DNA of 64,000 nucleotides from Brasenia schreberi (taxonomy: Eukaryota > Streptophyta > Magnoliopsida > Nymphaeales > Cabombaceae), in NCBI GenBank assembly GCA_036023115.1, contig JAYKKT010000086.1:11485501-11549500 (forward strand). Reading direction: 5' to 3'. Shown in pieces: positions 1 to 11,255 of this stretch. A program made the position numbers and the translations under genes. The notes beneath the pieces are model-generated. The model worked only from the letters and a program-made list of their open reading frames with translations. It did no database searches and had not been told where the DNA came from. Every line of letters starts with the position of its first letter. The first letter of the stretch is position 1.

Positions 1-1115
1 CTCATGAATTTGATCATGGAAGATCGTGGTCATGGCTCGCTGGTATGTTGCGCCGGCATTTTTCAAACCAAAGGGCATGACTGTATAGCAGTACGTGCCC
101 CATGGGGTTGTGAAGGCGGTCTTACCCTGATCTCATGAGCTTAGTTTGATTTGATTATATCCTGAATAGCCATCCATAAACGAAAACATTTCGTGATTTG
201 CAGTACTATCGACTATCAAATTTATGTTTGGTAAAGGATAATTATCCTTTGGAGTGGCTTTATTCAGGTTTCTGAAATCGATGCATATTCGAATTTTCCC
301 ATTGGTTTTTCGAACTACAACATGTTTGACAACCAATCAGAATACGCAATGGGTTTTATAAATCCAGCTTTTAACAGATCTTCTAAACCCTCTTTGACTT
401 GCGTGTGTACATTCGGGTGTATTTTCCTAAGCTTCTGCTTTATGGGTTTTATATCGGTATCTAAGGGAAGACGATGTTCGACAATGTTGGGGTCTATGCC
501 CGGCATGTCTTCATACGTCCATGCAAACACATCTAAATAGGTTCGTAGAAATGCAATGAATGCTAATCTTTCATGTTCATGCAAGCATGCACCTATTTTG
601 ATGGTTTTGGGATTGAAATCATCCCCTAGGTTCACCTCTATGAAATCTCCTCCTACTAAATTGGAAGGTCTTTCAAAATCGAAAAGTTTATGAAATTCTA
701 GGAGCTCAGAAGTGGGATCTTCCTCAAGGGGATCCACTTCTGGGCTTCGATCGTTCTCGTGGGTTATAGACCCGAGGGAATTTGATGCATGATTTTCAAA
801 AAGACCTGGTTTTGTACTTGGATTTTCAATTGATTTCGAAATTTTTGGTCTGGTTATGCAGACGACGTTTCTTTCGAAATCCTTTTCTTTTGCCAAAGTC
901 CTACCAGGAGCAGCTATATACAAAATCTTTTTGGCATTTTCCAAATTTTTGATTTTTTTGGGTTTTTGTAAAACAAGAACCTTAGGAACTATACAAAGCA
1001 CTCTATTTTCGAGTTTTTGTTTTTCCATTGTTTTTGGCTTTTCTTCTTTTTCGATTCTTTTGATTTTAGGTTTTTCAAATGTTTTTGTATTTTTATGAAA
1101 GGGATCTTCCGTCAT
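1..1115 (-). pseudogene. pol: pol N-terminal part (linker plus start of reverse transcriptase), E9
   Basis: The minus-strand frame opens with an ATG at 1115 (MTEDPF...) and runs through the lysine-rich N-terminal linker into the region before reverse transcriptase (TYEDMPGIDP, HPNVHTQVKEGLEDLL). A 1-nt loss near 333 shifts the frame just after SDWLSN. Reverse transcriptase continues in another frame (KTNGKIRICIDFRNLNKATP) up to a stop at 133, where an Arg codon has become TGA. The same frameshift and stop occur in E8 at 11633 and 11826. Here the ATG sits 2 nt after TTTGTAG, in frame with pol; in E1 and E2 the corresponding ATG is out of frame. Non-functional. Confidence 0.85.
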
Positions 1116-1140
1116 ACCTACAAAGGGAAAACACTACGAG

Positions 1141-1311
1141 TTAGACTCGGAATAGGAGGTCTAAATCGTAGGTCTCTTCTAAGGCAGGTTCCAGGGCACC
1201 CTTGACCCAGGTGGTCACAGGGGATGGTTCTGGCGGTATTCTGGGAGTATAGCCAATCCCATACCGGCTTGGATTGGCCCAAGCAAGGATGGGCTCTAGG
1301 AGACCCTGGTT
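1141..1311 (-). pseudogene. gag: gag-protease C-terminal remnant, E9
   Basis: This matches the last codons of the E1/E2 gag-protease ORF in nucleotide sequence, including the segment just before its stop at 1141-1143. The run before the stop has the same length as in E2 and one base more than in E1. That indicates E1 lost a base there. The upstream part is deleted at about 1311. Confidence 0.7.
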
Positions 1312-2476
1312 TTTGCGGCTTGGATTGGGCTTATATTTTAATACAAGGGGTTTTAGGTAGATGGTGTGCTAGGTTTAGGTGGGGTGGTTTAGGGTTTAGG
1401 GCTTAGCTAGGTGGGTTGGTTTTGGGGTGAGGTTTACTGAGGTGGGTTAGGTGATTAGGCTAGAATTAGGTTAGGTTTAGGGAAATTAAACTAGGTTTAG
1501 GGAAGGATTAGGGAAGTGGGTTAGGTGATTAGGTTGGGATTAGGCTGGGATTAGGGAAGTGGGTTAGGTGATTAGGCTAGGTTTAGGACGGGATTAGGGT
1601 AAAAGGCTAGGATTAGGGTTTTTTTATTAGGATTGGGTTAGGGAGCTCCCTTTGCATAACCCATAGACCTTGTTACATCATGTTGGTGCAGCCCTAGGTT
1701 AGGTTTTGGCTAATTACAAGCTTAAACCCATGTTAATTTGGCTAACCCACATGATTAACCCCAAACTTGACACACAAGTCAAGCTTAATTACAACCACAC
1801 TCTAATCTTATCCTCCCCCACTCTCTCTCATGCCCATAATCACACGTGAATTTCAAGTGGGCCCCACCTCCATTTATGAGAAGGTGATGTGGGCCATGGA
1901 TGTGGATATTGGATTGGATCTCTGGATACAAATACAAATCCAAATCCACACATAGGTTTGGATTGGGATCTGGATATATATAGTCCAGATCCGATCCAAA
2001 CTGAATTCTGACTCCTTCAGGCTGTGTTTGAAACGAACGGTTTGTGCGGGGTCTGATAGCATCAGTACTCCGTCTACGTTGGGTCTTCGCCAACATGGTC
2101 GTTCGCTTCTGTTTTCACCTTTCGGAGATGATTTCAAATGATGTTTTGCTGATAACAGGGTCTTGGACGTTCGAGATCCTGGGGGTGAATTCAATACGAG
2201 AGTTGCTGTGCCGGGCTTGACTTGTGCTCCAGTTCCGGGCTCTTTTTAGCTTTTCTGGTCCTGTCTTGTTTAGGCCAAGCTGCTTCGGGGTTTTAAAATG
2301 TGATTTAAAAGGTTTTTAAAACCATATTATACATATTTAAAACATATAAAGTTTAAAACATATGTACAGGGTTGCCTGGAAGGCTCCTGGGTTTCCAGAC
2401 TCAAAATACCCCTTTGGGGCTGCTTTTACAAAACCAGGTTGTTTTGAGAAGTTCATGGGATTTCGGGGTGTTTACA
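1312..2476 (-). repeat. 5' LTR remnant of E9 (U3 and part of R)
   Basis: It ends in TTTACA at 2471-2476, which is the TGTAAAC start of the LTR in element sense. It contains the telomere-like GGTTTAGG/GATTAGG tract (about 1370-1640), the GGATTTG-rich U3 segment (1900-2000) and the conserved block around 2080-2470. The last ~370 bp closely match the LTR ends at 15777-16160 and 16631-17014, so these copies are one subfamily. It is truncated on the left by the deletion into gag. The first bases (CGGCTTGGATTGG) repeat a gag stretch at 1264-1276, so the exact join is uncertain. Confidence 0.8.
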
Positions 2477-2673
2477 CCCTTGCGCATCGGTGCAAGAAGG
2501 TCTGCGACGACAAGAGCTTGCTTGCTCACAGTCGCCACGTTAGAAGTCAGGTTTAAAATATCTCTTCGCTAGCTTAAGTAAGTTGGCACGCCCTTTTGCT
2601 TAAATAGGACTTAGGCACCTGAAAAGGTTCGCTTCAGCCCTAAGAACAAGAGCGGGAATTTTCTACATCTACA
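2477..2673 (+). repeat. LTR 3' tail fragment, plus orientation
   Basis: It begins inside the conserved U5 hairpin block (TTGCGCATCGGTGCAAG) and ends in TCTACA at 2668-2673. It corresponds to the last ~210 bp of LTR A. On its left it is cut by E9. On its right it abuts the 3' end of a minus-strand pol (E6), so this LTR or its element inserted into E6 just before the pol stop. Its body is not elsewhere in the window. Confidence 0.75.
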
Positions 2674-4241
2674 ATAGGATCTGCTAAATTCCTACCTTCT
2701 ACATCGATCAACAAATACGAGTTGTTCGTGGCGGTTGCACGTACAACATAGGGTCCATCCCACTTGGGGCACCTCTTTCCAAGTGGATGTGGGCCACGAT
2801 AGTGAATGATTTTCAAAACTAGATCCCCCACTTCAAAGTGGCGAGGTCTCATGTGTTTGCCATTGTGTCGGGCTATCCTTTGCCGATATGCATGAGCATG
2901 ATCCATAGCAAGGAGTCGCCTCTCATCTAGCAAATCTGGTTCGGCCATCCTAGCATGCTGGAGCGTCTCTAAGGGGAGGTCGAGTGCGATGGATGTATGA
3001 AATGAATGTAATTGTGTATGAATGGGAAGAATGGCGTTTGTGCCATAGACCAATTCGAATGGTGTGGCATTCGTGGGAGTCCGGATGGAAGTCCTATAAG
3101 CCCATAAGGCTTCATCCAGCTTCTCGTGCCACGTCCTACCCTTCTCTAAAGTCTTCTCAATTATACTAATGAGAGTCTTGTTCGTGGCTTCGGCTTGGCC
3201 ATTGCCTTGAGGGTAGTAGGGCGAGGAGAAGTGGTGAGTTGTGCCATACGTGTTGCACAACTTAACCATCCGCTTGTTTTTGAATGGGGTGCTATTATCG
3301 GACACAAGGTCTCGGAACCCCAAATTGAGCCAAGATATTCCTCCTAATAAAAGCCACCACATGTTGCCCTGTACGTTGGTCAGGGAGATGGCTTCCACCC
3401 ATTTGGAGAAATACTCAATGCAGATGAGGGGATATGAATGGCGTGTCCATGCACTTGACATGGATGACACTTCCTAACATGATCGTGACAATCCTTTTTC
3501 AGGGTGGACCAAAAATAGCCCGCTCTAAGTATTTTCATTGCCATCATGTTGGCATTAACATGACCTCCACATTCTCCATCGTGGAACTCATGCATAACAA
3601 TCCTAGCCTCCTCTAGATCGACACATCTAAGTAGGATGTCGGTAAAGCTTTTCTTATATAGAACCCCACCCAGAATGGTGTATCGGGTCGAAATTTTACG
3701 GATGAATGCCTTATCTTTGGATGTGGCATCCTTGGTGAATCTCCCATTTTCTAGAAAAAGTTTGATATCATAAAACCATGGTTTTTCAATAGAATCTGGA
3801 TTATTTTGGCAAATATCCAAATCGTGTGTGGATGGGTTGGGCGCATGCCATATTTCTAAAGATCGGGTCCCTGAAATGGGATTGACCTTTAGGGCTGAAC
3901 CCAAGGAGGAGAGGGCGTCGGCAATGCCATTATACTCTCTTCCTACGTGTGTGAGTTTACACGATTGGAATGACTCAACCAATCGAGTGGCCAACTCGTG
4001 ATATGGAAGAAGTTTTTCATTACGTACTTGCCAAATTTTCAAAACTTGGTTTATAACAAGGAGCGAATCTCCAAAGAGCTTCATACTCAGCTATGTTGTT
4101 GGAACATTCGAAATCTAGGCAGATTGCTATGGGAATTTTGCCCTTTTTAGGGGAGATGAGGATGACCCAGCACCAACCCCCCGTTGGTTTCGTGCCCCAT
4201 CGAAGTGCATCTTCCACACTTGGTTTTCGAAAGAGTTTGCC
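2674..4241 (-). pseudogene. pol: E6 pol fossil: archaeal-type RNase H and integrase
   Basis: Minus-strand remnants of the C-terminal half of pol in several frames cover the second RNase H, the integrase HHCC zinc domain (HEFHDGECGGH, CHPCQ) and the integrase core. A ~170-bp deletion near 3410-3420 removes the first catalytic Asp region of integrase. A ~55-bp deletion near 4080 damages RNase H. The final codons are replaced by the LTR tail at 2673, and the upstream part is cut by insertion of E7 at 4241/4242. Dead copy, and the oldest layer of this local nest. Confidence 0.85.
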
Positions 4242-4814
4242 TGTAGACGCGCGAAAATCCCCGCCTCTTGCCTTTTCAGGGCTCGGAGCGTATCCTCTCG
4301 TGTGTCTAAGGCCTATGTATGCAAACAGGGCGTGCCAGCTAGCTTACTTAAGCTAGCGAAGATATATTTAACACTGACTTCTAAACGGGGCGACTGTGAG
4401 CAAGTAAGCTCTTGTTGTCGCAGACCTTCTTGCACCGATGCGCAAGGGTCAGTCTGTATGCTTTGCAAAAATCGAGTTTTTTTGGAGAGAAAGTCTACGA
4501 AGCGGTTCGAGGTGTCTATTTCGGGTCTTTAAAATGCGATTGCATGTTTTAGATCACGTGGATTTGCACGTGCCTAAGTCTTTTCTTTTATCCCTTTTCG
4601 GGCCACCTAGTTTGTGTGTTATGAACACTCCACTACATGGGCGAATTTCGAGCGGGGCTTGCTTTGATGCAATATGCGTCCTACCTCGTGGTATGGCGTA
4701 GATGTAATGCAAACTCATGCTACTCCAAAGGGAAAACCCGAAATGTAAAGACAATGCTGAAGGGAAATAACCGAAGGGAGATATGTATATAGAATATGTA
4801 TATGAGCCCTTACT

Positions 4815-5430
4815 CGGGTCTTGCAAATAAGAGCGAAGGCTCATTGTGGGTGCGTGCTTGAATGGAAAGACTTACACACACGACATGAAATTAAACCCAA
4901 ATATAAATTGCACTATGGCCTTGACTAAGGTCTTGGGAGTAAGAGCGAAGGCTCAATGTGTGTGAGAGTGCTTGAATTGAAGTACTACACACACGACATA
5001 AATGAAACCCAAATATAACTGCAATAAGGCCTTTACTAAAGTCTTGGCAATAAGAGTGAAGGCTCAATGTGTGTGAGAGTGCTTGAATTGAAAGACTTAC
5101 TTACACGACATGAAATTAAACCCAAATAGTATAGGTCGGCCCTTACTTGGGTCTTTCAAATAAGAGCGAAAGCTCAATGTGTGTGAGAGTGCTTGAATTG
5201 AAAGACTTACTCACACGACATGAAATGAAACCCAAATAATATAGGTCGGCCCTTACTTGGGTCTTTCAAATAAGTGCGAAAGCTCAATGTGTGTTAGAGT
5301 GCTTGAATTGAAAGACTTACTCACACGACATGAAATGAAACCCAAATAGTATAGGTCGGCCCTTACTTGGGTCTTTCAAATAAGAGCGAAAGCTCAATGT
5401 GTGTGAGAGTGCTTGAATTGAAAGACAACG
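4815..5430 (-). repeat. ~110-bp tandem array in E7 LTR, six units
   Basis: Units share CCCAAATA...GGCCCTTACT-GGTCTT-CAAATAAGAGCGAA(A/G)GCTCAATGTGTGTGAGAG in pieces. Each carries a 12-nt palindrome of type GAGC-GAAR-GCTC (loop GAAA or GAAG on this strand). Two units have decayed stems (GAGTGAAGGCTC, GTGCGAAAGCTC). Confidence 0.85.
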
Positions 5431-6379
5431 CACCCAACTTAAGCAAAAACCCTTCGAAAATGAAAGTATATATATACTTATGTATTATGGGCTGATTAGG
5501 CCCGTGTGTGTTCAAAATCGTGCACAACTAAGAGTGTGCACGTGTGTGGGTGTGCCAAGCCATGTTATTACAAGCGGGGGGAGACTATGCTCCGTTATTA
5601 CAACCCCGTATCAAATTGAATCTCAAGCAAGTATACAACTAAAGACCGAGTTTAGGCACTTATGAGTAGCTGGTCCGTAGAGGCCTTGCTTGAGCGTGGG
5701 CTTGGCCTTCGCCTTGGGCTGCAAACGGGAGCTCCGCGAGGATGGATGACAAAGGGTGCTGGCCGGCTGCAAGTGGGGCGCGGGATAGGCGCCTCGAAGG
5801 TGTCCGGCTGCAAATGGGTGTCGCCTTGATGTGGGCGATTAAAGGGCTGGGCCAAGTAAGTGTGTAGGGTCACTAGGAGAGTCTAGAGTATTGGGGAGTA
5901 TGGACCTAAAGGGGGTTTAAGGGAAGGCCGAATGGGAGTCTTATAGGGTAGCCGGATGTAGATGGGATGGTTAGGTAGTTGCCGGTAGTTTAGGTTGTGC
6001 TAGGTTCGGCTAAGGGAGAATGGTGGCAGCAAAGGGCTGATGTGTAGGTGAGATGATGATATGGTGGGTGGCTAGGAGTGGAGAGGGAGTAGAGAAGGAG
6101 CTAGGTAGAGTGGGGGGTACTTACCGAATGGGGAGAGGCGGTGGGTGGAAGAGAGAAGCCGGGTGGTTGGGATGGAGAGCAAGTGGTGGCGTCCGGCTGG
6201 GAGAGGGTGGTGGCGTCCGGCTGGGAGATGGTGGTGGATGGAAGAGAGAAGGTGGCAGTGCAGGTGGAGTAGGTGGAGCAGGTGGGAGATGATGGGACTC
6301 GGCTGGACTTGGGGAAGGAGGGGACCCGTCTGGGATGGGTGAAGCCACTAGCTAGGAAAACCCGCCCCTAAGGGGGGGG

Positions 6380-6387
6380 TTTAAATA
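6380..6387 (-). promoter_or_regulatory. TATA-like box of E7 LTR
   Basis: In element sense this reads CCCTATTTAAACCCC followed by GGGCGGGTTTTCC. The same arrangement is found in every family-1 LTR of the window. Function is inferred from conservation and position upstream of the GC-rich leader. Confidence 0.45.
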
Positions 6388-7622
6388 GGGATGGGTAGGT
6401 CGGTTAGGGCTCGGTTTGGGGTAGTGGTTAGGTGGTTTAGGTAGGGTGGTATGTAGATAAGGTGGGCTGGAAAGGGTTGGGCCAAATATTTTGAAAACTA
6501 GTGGTTTGGGTAGATTGTGGGCTAGGGGTGGTTTAGGGGTTTAGGGCTAGGTTAGGTGGTTGGGTTTTAGGGTGAGGTTTAGTGAGCTAGGTTAGGTGAT
6601 TAGGCTAGGTTTAGGCTAGGTTTAGGGAAATTAACCTAGGTTTAGGGAAGGATTAGGGAAGTGGGTTAGGTGATTAGGTTGGGATTAGGCCGGGATTAGG
6701 GAGGTGGGTTAGGTGATTAGGCTCAAATTAGGGGTGGATTAGGGTGGTAGGCTAGGATTAGGTGTTTTGGGTTAGGTTTAGGTGAAGGAGCTCCCTTAGC
6801 ATGGCCCATAGACCTTAACCACCTCATGTTGGTGCAGCCCTAGGTTAGGTTTTGGCTAATTACAAGCTTAAACCTACTCAATTAGGCTAACCCACATGAT
6901 TAAACCCAAACTTGACACACAAGTCAAGCTTAATTACAACACTCTTGATATTTTCCATCCCCACTCTCTCTCATGCCCATTATCCCACGTGAATTTCAAG
7001 TGGGCCCCACCTCCATTTATGAGAAGGTGATGTGGGCCATGGATATGGATATTGGATTGGATCTCTGGATCCAAATCCAAATCCAAGTTCACATATGGGT
7101 TTGGATTGGGATCTGGATATATATGGTCCAGATCCAATCCAAACTGAACTCGGACTCCTTCGAGCTGGGTTCAAAACGGACGATTTGTGCGGGGCCTGAC
7201 AGCATCAGTACTCCGTCTGCGTTGGGTCTTCGCCAACATGGTCGTCCGCCTCCGTTTCTGCTTTCCGAAGATGACTTTAAAGGATATTTTGATAAGAACA
7301 GGGTCTTGGACGTTTGAGATCCTGGGGATATGAATCAGATACAAGAGTTGCTGCGCCGGGCTCGACATGTGCTCCGGTTCCGGGCTCTTCTTAGCTCTCC
7401 TGGTCCTGTCTTGATCAGGCCAAGCCGCTTCGGGGTTTCAAAAACGTGTTTTAACAGGTTTTCAAAAGCTATATTATATATTTTTGAAATACGGAGTTTA
7501 AAACATATATACAGGGTTGTCTGGAAGGCTCCTGGGTTTCCAGATTAAAAAATGGCCCTTTGGGGCTGCTTGTACAAAACCAGATGAATTTGAGAAATTC
7601 GTGGGATTTCGGGGTGTTTACA

Positions 7623-8750
7623 GATGCCCCTCTTTGGCCTTGTCCAAATCGATTTGGATAAGGGCAAATATGGGATCGCCCCAATTTTTAGCAAAATCTC
7701 ATTTTATAAACTCTGGTAAGAGGAGATATCACGCCAAAGGGTTTTGTTCTATGGAATCTGGTCCTAAATGGGATCATGTTTATGCAAGTGTCATGCGTGG
7801 AATGCAGATGACATGGGTGTGGTGACAAAAGTGGCGACCTCCCAGGGACCAGATGTGGTCGAACTCTAGAGACTTACAAGGCCTACTGCTCCAAGTGAGC
7901 AAAATCCTATGCTGTTCGATGTTCGGTTTTCAAAACTTATTTACAAAAGCTACTTACAAAAGGGACAACTGTCTTGAGCCTCGATCCTAAGGATCTCGGG
8001 CTCTTCGTGCTTGCCCTTGTTTGAGTCTTAACACTCGCTTATCTAGCGGAGGTTTTATAAGAAAACAAGCTTTATTTCAAATTCCTACGTCTTACTCGAA
8101 ACGTCGAATTCTCAAACAAGATGAAATTCAAGTGAGTAGATCCTATTTTTACTTTAGGATTCCTCGAAATGAACCATGCTTTAGCTTGGGATAAGCCAGG
8201 GATGGGAAAGAGATACCACGGTACCTTCTGAAGCGTCCCATGGTTTGAGGCACAAAAGACGGAAAACTGCTCTTTTTGAGCTTTTTGGCCTCTTTTCCCT
8301 TTTTTTCATCGAGGGTCTCCCTTTGGGAGTATTTTTTCTTTAATCCCTCTTTTTTATAAGAGAATCGATTTTTCTTTTAAATTCTGGTTTCTTTCTTTCG
8401 GAAAGAGACTTTGAATGGGAAATTCCCTTTTGTTTTGGGCCTTTGTTTTCCTTTTGGAAGGAGAAGAGAAGAGGGGAGGACTTATCCCAAGCCTACACTC
8501 GATCCATTCCAGATCAGCCTATTTAGAAATAGCACGTACCACTTGCAAGTATCTTGCTATGTTGAACTAGGCCTTTCTTTGTCAGAAGAAGGATTTTGAA
8601 ATGTAACCACGATTTTGAAAACTCCACTCTTTCACAAGTGCGAATTCTCTTCACTTAGGTTCACACGACTTTGCTTTTGCACCTTATTCACATGTCTCAG
8701 GGCAGCTATCCCTTTTTAAAATTTTCGAAAACTGGAACTTAATCCAGATC
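7623..8750 (-). other. E7 3' noncoding region and polypurine tract
   Basis: Between the pol stop and the LTR is a ~1.1-kb noncoding stretch shared by all copies. Directly inside the LTR is CATC preceded in element sense by the purine run AAAGAGGGG (7627-7635). Beside that lies the CCAAAT...ATTTGG stem. The T-rich/A-rich tract near 8280-8400 is the usual low-complexity part. No ORF here has support. Confidence 0.75.
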
Positions 8751-11255
8751 CTACACATGATACTTCTTCAAGTATTGAATATTGATAGGATCTGCTAAGT
8801 TCCTACCTTCTACATCGATCAACCAATACGAATTGTTCGTAGTGGTTGCTCGCACAACATAGGGTCCATCCCAGTTGGGGCGCCACTTGCCTAGGGGGTG
8901 TGGGCCACGATGGTGGATGGTTTTTAAGACCAGATCTCCCACTTCAAAGTGGCGAGGTCTCATGTGTTTGCTATAATGTCGGGCTATCCTTTGCCGGTAT
9001 GCACGAGCATGAGCCATGGCAAGGAGTCGCCTCTCATCTAGCAAATCTAGTTCGGCCATCCTAGCATGCTGAAGCGTCTCTAGGGGGAGGTTGAGTGCTA
9101 CGGATGTATGGAATGAATGCAGTTGAGTATGAATGGGAAGAATGGCGTTTGTGCCATAGACCAATTCGAATGGTGTGGCATTCGTGGGAGTCCGGATGGA
9201 AGTCCTATAAGCCCATAAGGCTTCATCCAGCTTCTAGTGCCACGTCCTACCCTTCTCTAAGGTTTTCTCAATTATGCTAATGAGAGTCTTGTTTGTGGCT
9301 TCGGCTTGGCCGTTGCCTTGAGGGTAGTAGGGCGAGGAGAAGTGGTGAGTTATGCCGTACGTGTTGCACAACTTAACCATCCGCTCGTTCTTGAATGGGG
9401 TGCCATTATCAGACACAAGGTCTCGTGGAACTCCAAATCGAGCCAAGATATTCCTCCGGATGAAAGCCACCACATGTTGCCCCATCACATTGGTTAGGGA
9501 AATGGCTTCCACCCACTTGGAGAAATACTCCGTGGCTGCTAAAATAAATCGATGCCAATTCGAGGCCTTTGGAAATATTGGGCCTATGATGTCAAACACC
9601 CACATGGTAAATGGCCAGGGGCTGACCACAGAATGCAATGCAGAGGATGGGATATGAATGGCGTGCCCATGCACTTGACATGGATGACACTTCCTAACAT
9701 GATCGTGACAATCCTTTTTCAGGGTGGACCAAAAATAGCCCCCTCTAAGTATTTTCATGGCCATCATGTTGGCATTAACATGACCTCCACATTCTCCATC
9801 GTGGAACTCGTGCATCACTATCCTAGCCTCCTCTAGGTCGATACACCTAAGTAGAATGCCGGTAAAACTTTTTTTGTATAAGACCCCACCCAGAATGGTG
9901 TATCGGGTCGAAATCTTACGAATGAATGCCTTATCTTTGGATGTGGCATCCTCGGCGAATCCCCCATTTTCTAAAAATTGTTTTATGTCATAAAACCAAG
10001 GTTTTTCAATAGACTCTGGGTTGTTTTGGCAAATATCCAAGTCGTGTGTGGATGGGTGGGGCGCATGCCATATTTCCAAAGATCTGGTCCCTGAAATGGG
10101 ATCGACCATCAGGGCTGAACCCAAGGAGGAGAGGGCATCGACGATGCCATTGTCCTCTCTTCCCACGTGTGTGAGTTTACACGACTGGAAGGATTGGACC
10201 AATCGAGTGGCCAACTCGTGATATGGAAGTAGTTTCTCATTACGTACTTGCCAAATTTTTAAAACCTGGTTTATGACAAGGAGCGAATCTCCAAAGACCT
10301 CGATGCATGATGCCCCTAGAGTTTTCGAATTCCTTAAGCCTTGTATGAGTGCTTCATACTCAGCTACGTTGTTGGAACATTCGAAATCTAAACGGACTGC
10401 TATGGGAATCTCGCCCTTTTCAGGGGAGATTAGGATGATCCCGGCACCAGCCCCTCGTTGGTTTCGTGCCCCATCGAAGTGCATCTTCCACACTTGGTTT
10501 TCGAAAGAATTTGCCAAAATGTGGTTTTGAAAGTGGTTTTGCAATATGCCTTCATCAGGCATTTCGACAAGAGTGGGATATGCGTCCTCTAAGGGGAATT
10601 CAGCCACGTAATCTGCTAGGGCTTGCCCCTTAATGGAGATCTGGTGATGGTATTTCAGATCATACTCCATTAGAAGGAGTTGCCATTTGCCCAATCTACC
10701 CGTGAGAATGGGTTTTTCGAACAAGTGCTTGATTGGATCAAGCTTGGACACTATCCAGATCTCATGATAGGAAATAGTGTCTGAATTTTTGGCAGGCCCA
10801 GACTAGGGCCAAGCACGTCTTCTCCATGGCTTGATAATTTCGTTCATAAGCCAAGAGAGTTTTCGAAATATAGTAGATGGCATACTCCTTATGGGTGTCA
10901 TCCTCGTATTGAGCCAACAGGGCTCCTAAAGCATTTACATGCACGGAGATGTATAATAAAAGCGGTTTTGCTTGCTTTGGAGGATTCAAAACAGGGGGAT
11001 TAACCAAGTATGCCTTCAGTCTCTCGAAGGACTTTTGGCATTCGTCATCCCATAAGAATTTCGTACCCTTCCTGAACAGTTTGTTGAAGGGTTCGCATCT
11101 AGTTGCCAGATTCGATATGAATCGGCGCACGGATTGTAATCGACCCTAGAGGCTACGGATTTGGGTGAGATTGGAGGGTGGAGCCATGTCTATGATGGCT
11201 CGACACTTAGAGGGGTCGACTTCTATTCCCCTTTGGCTCACCATAAAGCCTAGAG
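8751..11255 (-). pseudogene. pol: E7 pol: reverse transcriptase (part), two RNase H domains, integrase
   Basis: Minus-strand homology runs from the C-terminal edge of reverse transcriptase (LGFMVSQRG region) through RNase H, archaeal-type RNase H, the HHCC domain and the DDE core to the terminal LADPINIQYLKKYHV. Breaks seen: a nonsense change near 11145 (Gln to TAG), a 2-nt loss near 10768 (frameshift), and a nonsense change at 9234-9236 (Glu to TAG) inside integrase. Most of the C-terminal 640 residues remain readable in one frame apart from that stop. Non-functional. Confidence 0.9.

Larger units (their letters stand above)
1..2476 (-). mobile_element. E9: decayed Tat-lineage Ty3/gypsy element, 5' half only
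   Basis: Read on the minus strand, the order from right to left is LTR, end of gag-protease, and the N-terminal half of pol. The window edge cuts it inside reverse transcriptase. A deletion joins the gag C-terminus directly to the middle of the 5' LTR near 1311-1330, so gag N-terminus, primer-binding site and about half the LTR are gone. The LTR end (TTTACA at 2471-2476) abuts an LTR tail of opposite orientation, so E9 probably inserted into that LTR. No target duplication can be checked because the left end is outside the window. Confidence 0.8.
4242..7622 (-). repeat. 3' LTR of E7 (3381 bp)
   Basis: It starts TGTAGACGCGCG and ends GGTGTTTACA, the same termini as the young LTRs. It contains, in element sense: the GGATTTG-rich U3 (about 7040-7150), a telomere-like tract (6540-6780), a TATTTAAA box (6380-6387), CATTCGGTAAGT (around 6115-6126), the GGAG...CTCC/TTGTAATAAC block (about 5560-5610), six ~110-bp hairpin repeats (about 4815-5425) and the U5 hairpin at 4429-4446. 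Only two 14-bp AAGGGAAATAACCG-type units are present, against six or seven in young copies. Confidence 0.9.
4242..11255 (-). mobile_element. E7: Tat-lineage element, 3' LTR to mid reverse transcriptase
   Basis: A complete 3' LTR (4242-7622), polypurine tract, 3' noncoding region and pol lie in minus orientation. The element is inserted into the E6 pol. It stops abruptly at 11255 inside the reverse transcriptase region, where sequence flips to the plus-strand element E8. Its gag and 5' LTR are not present downstream. Confidence 0.85.
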
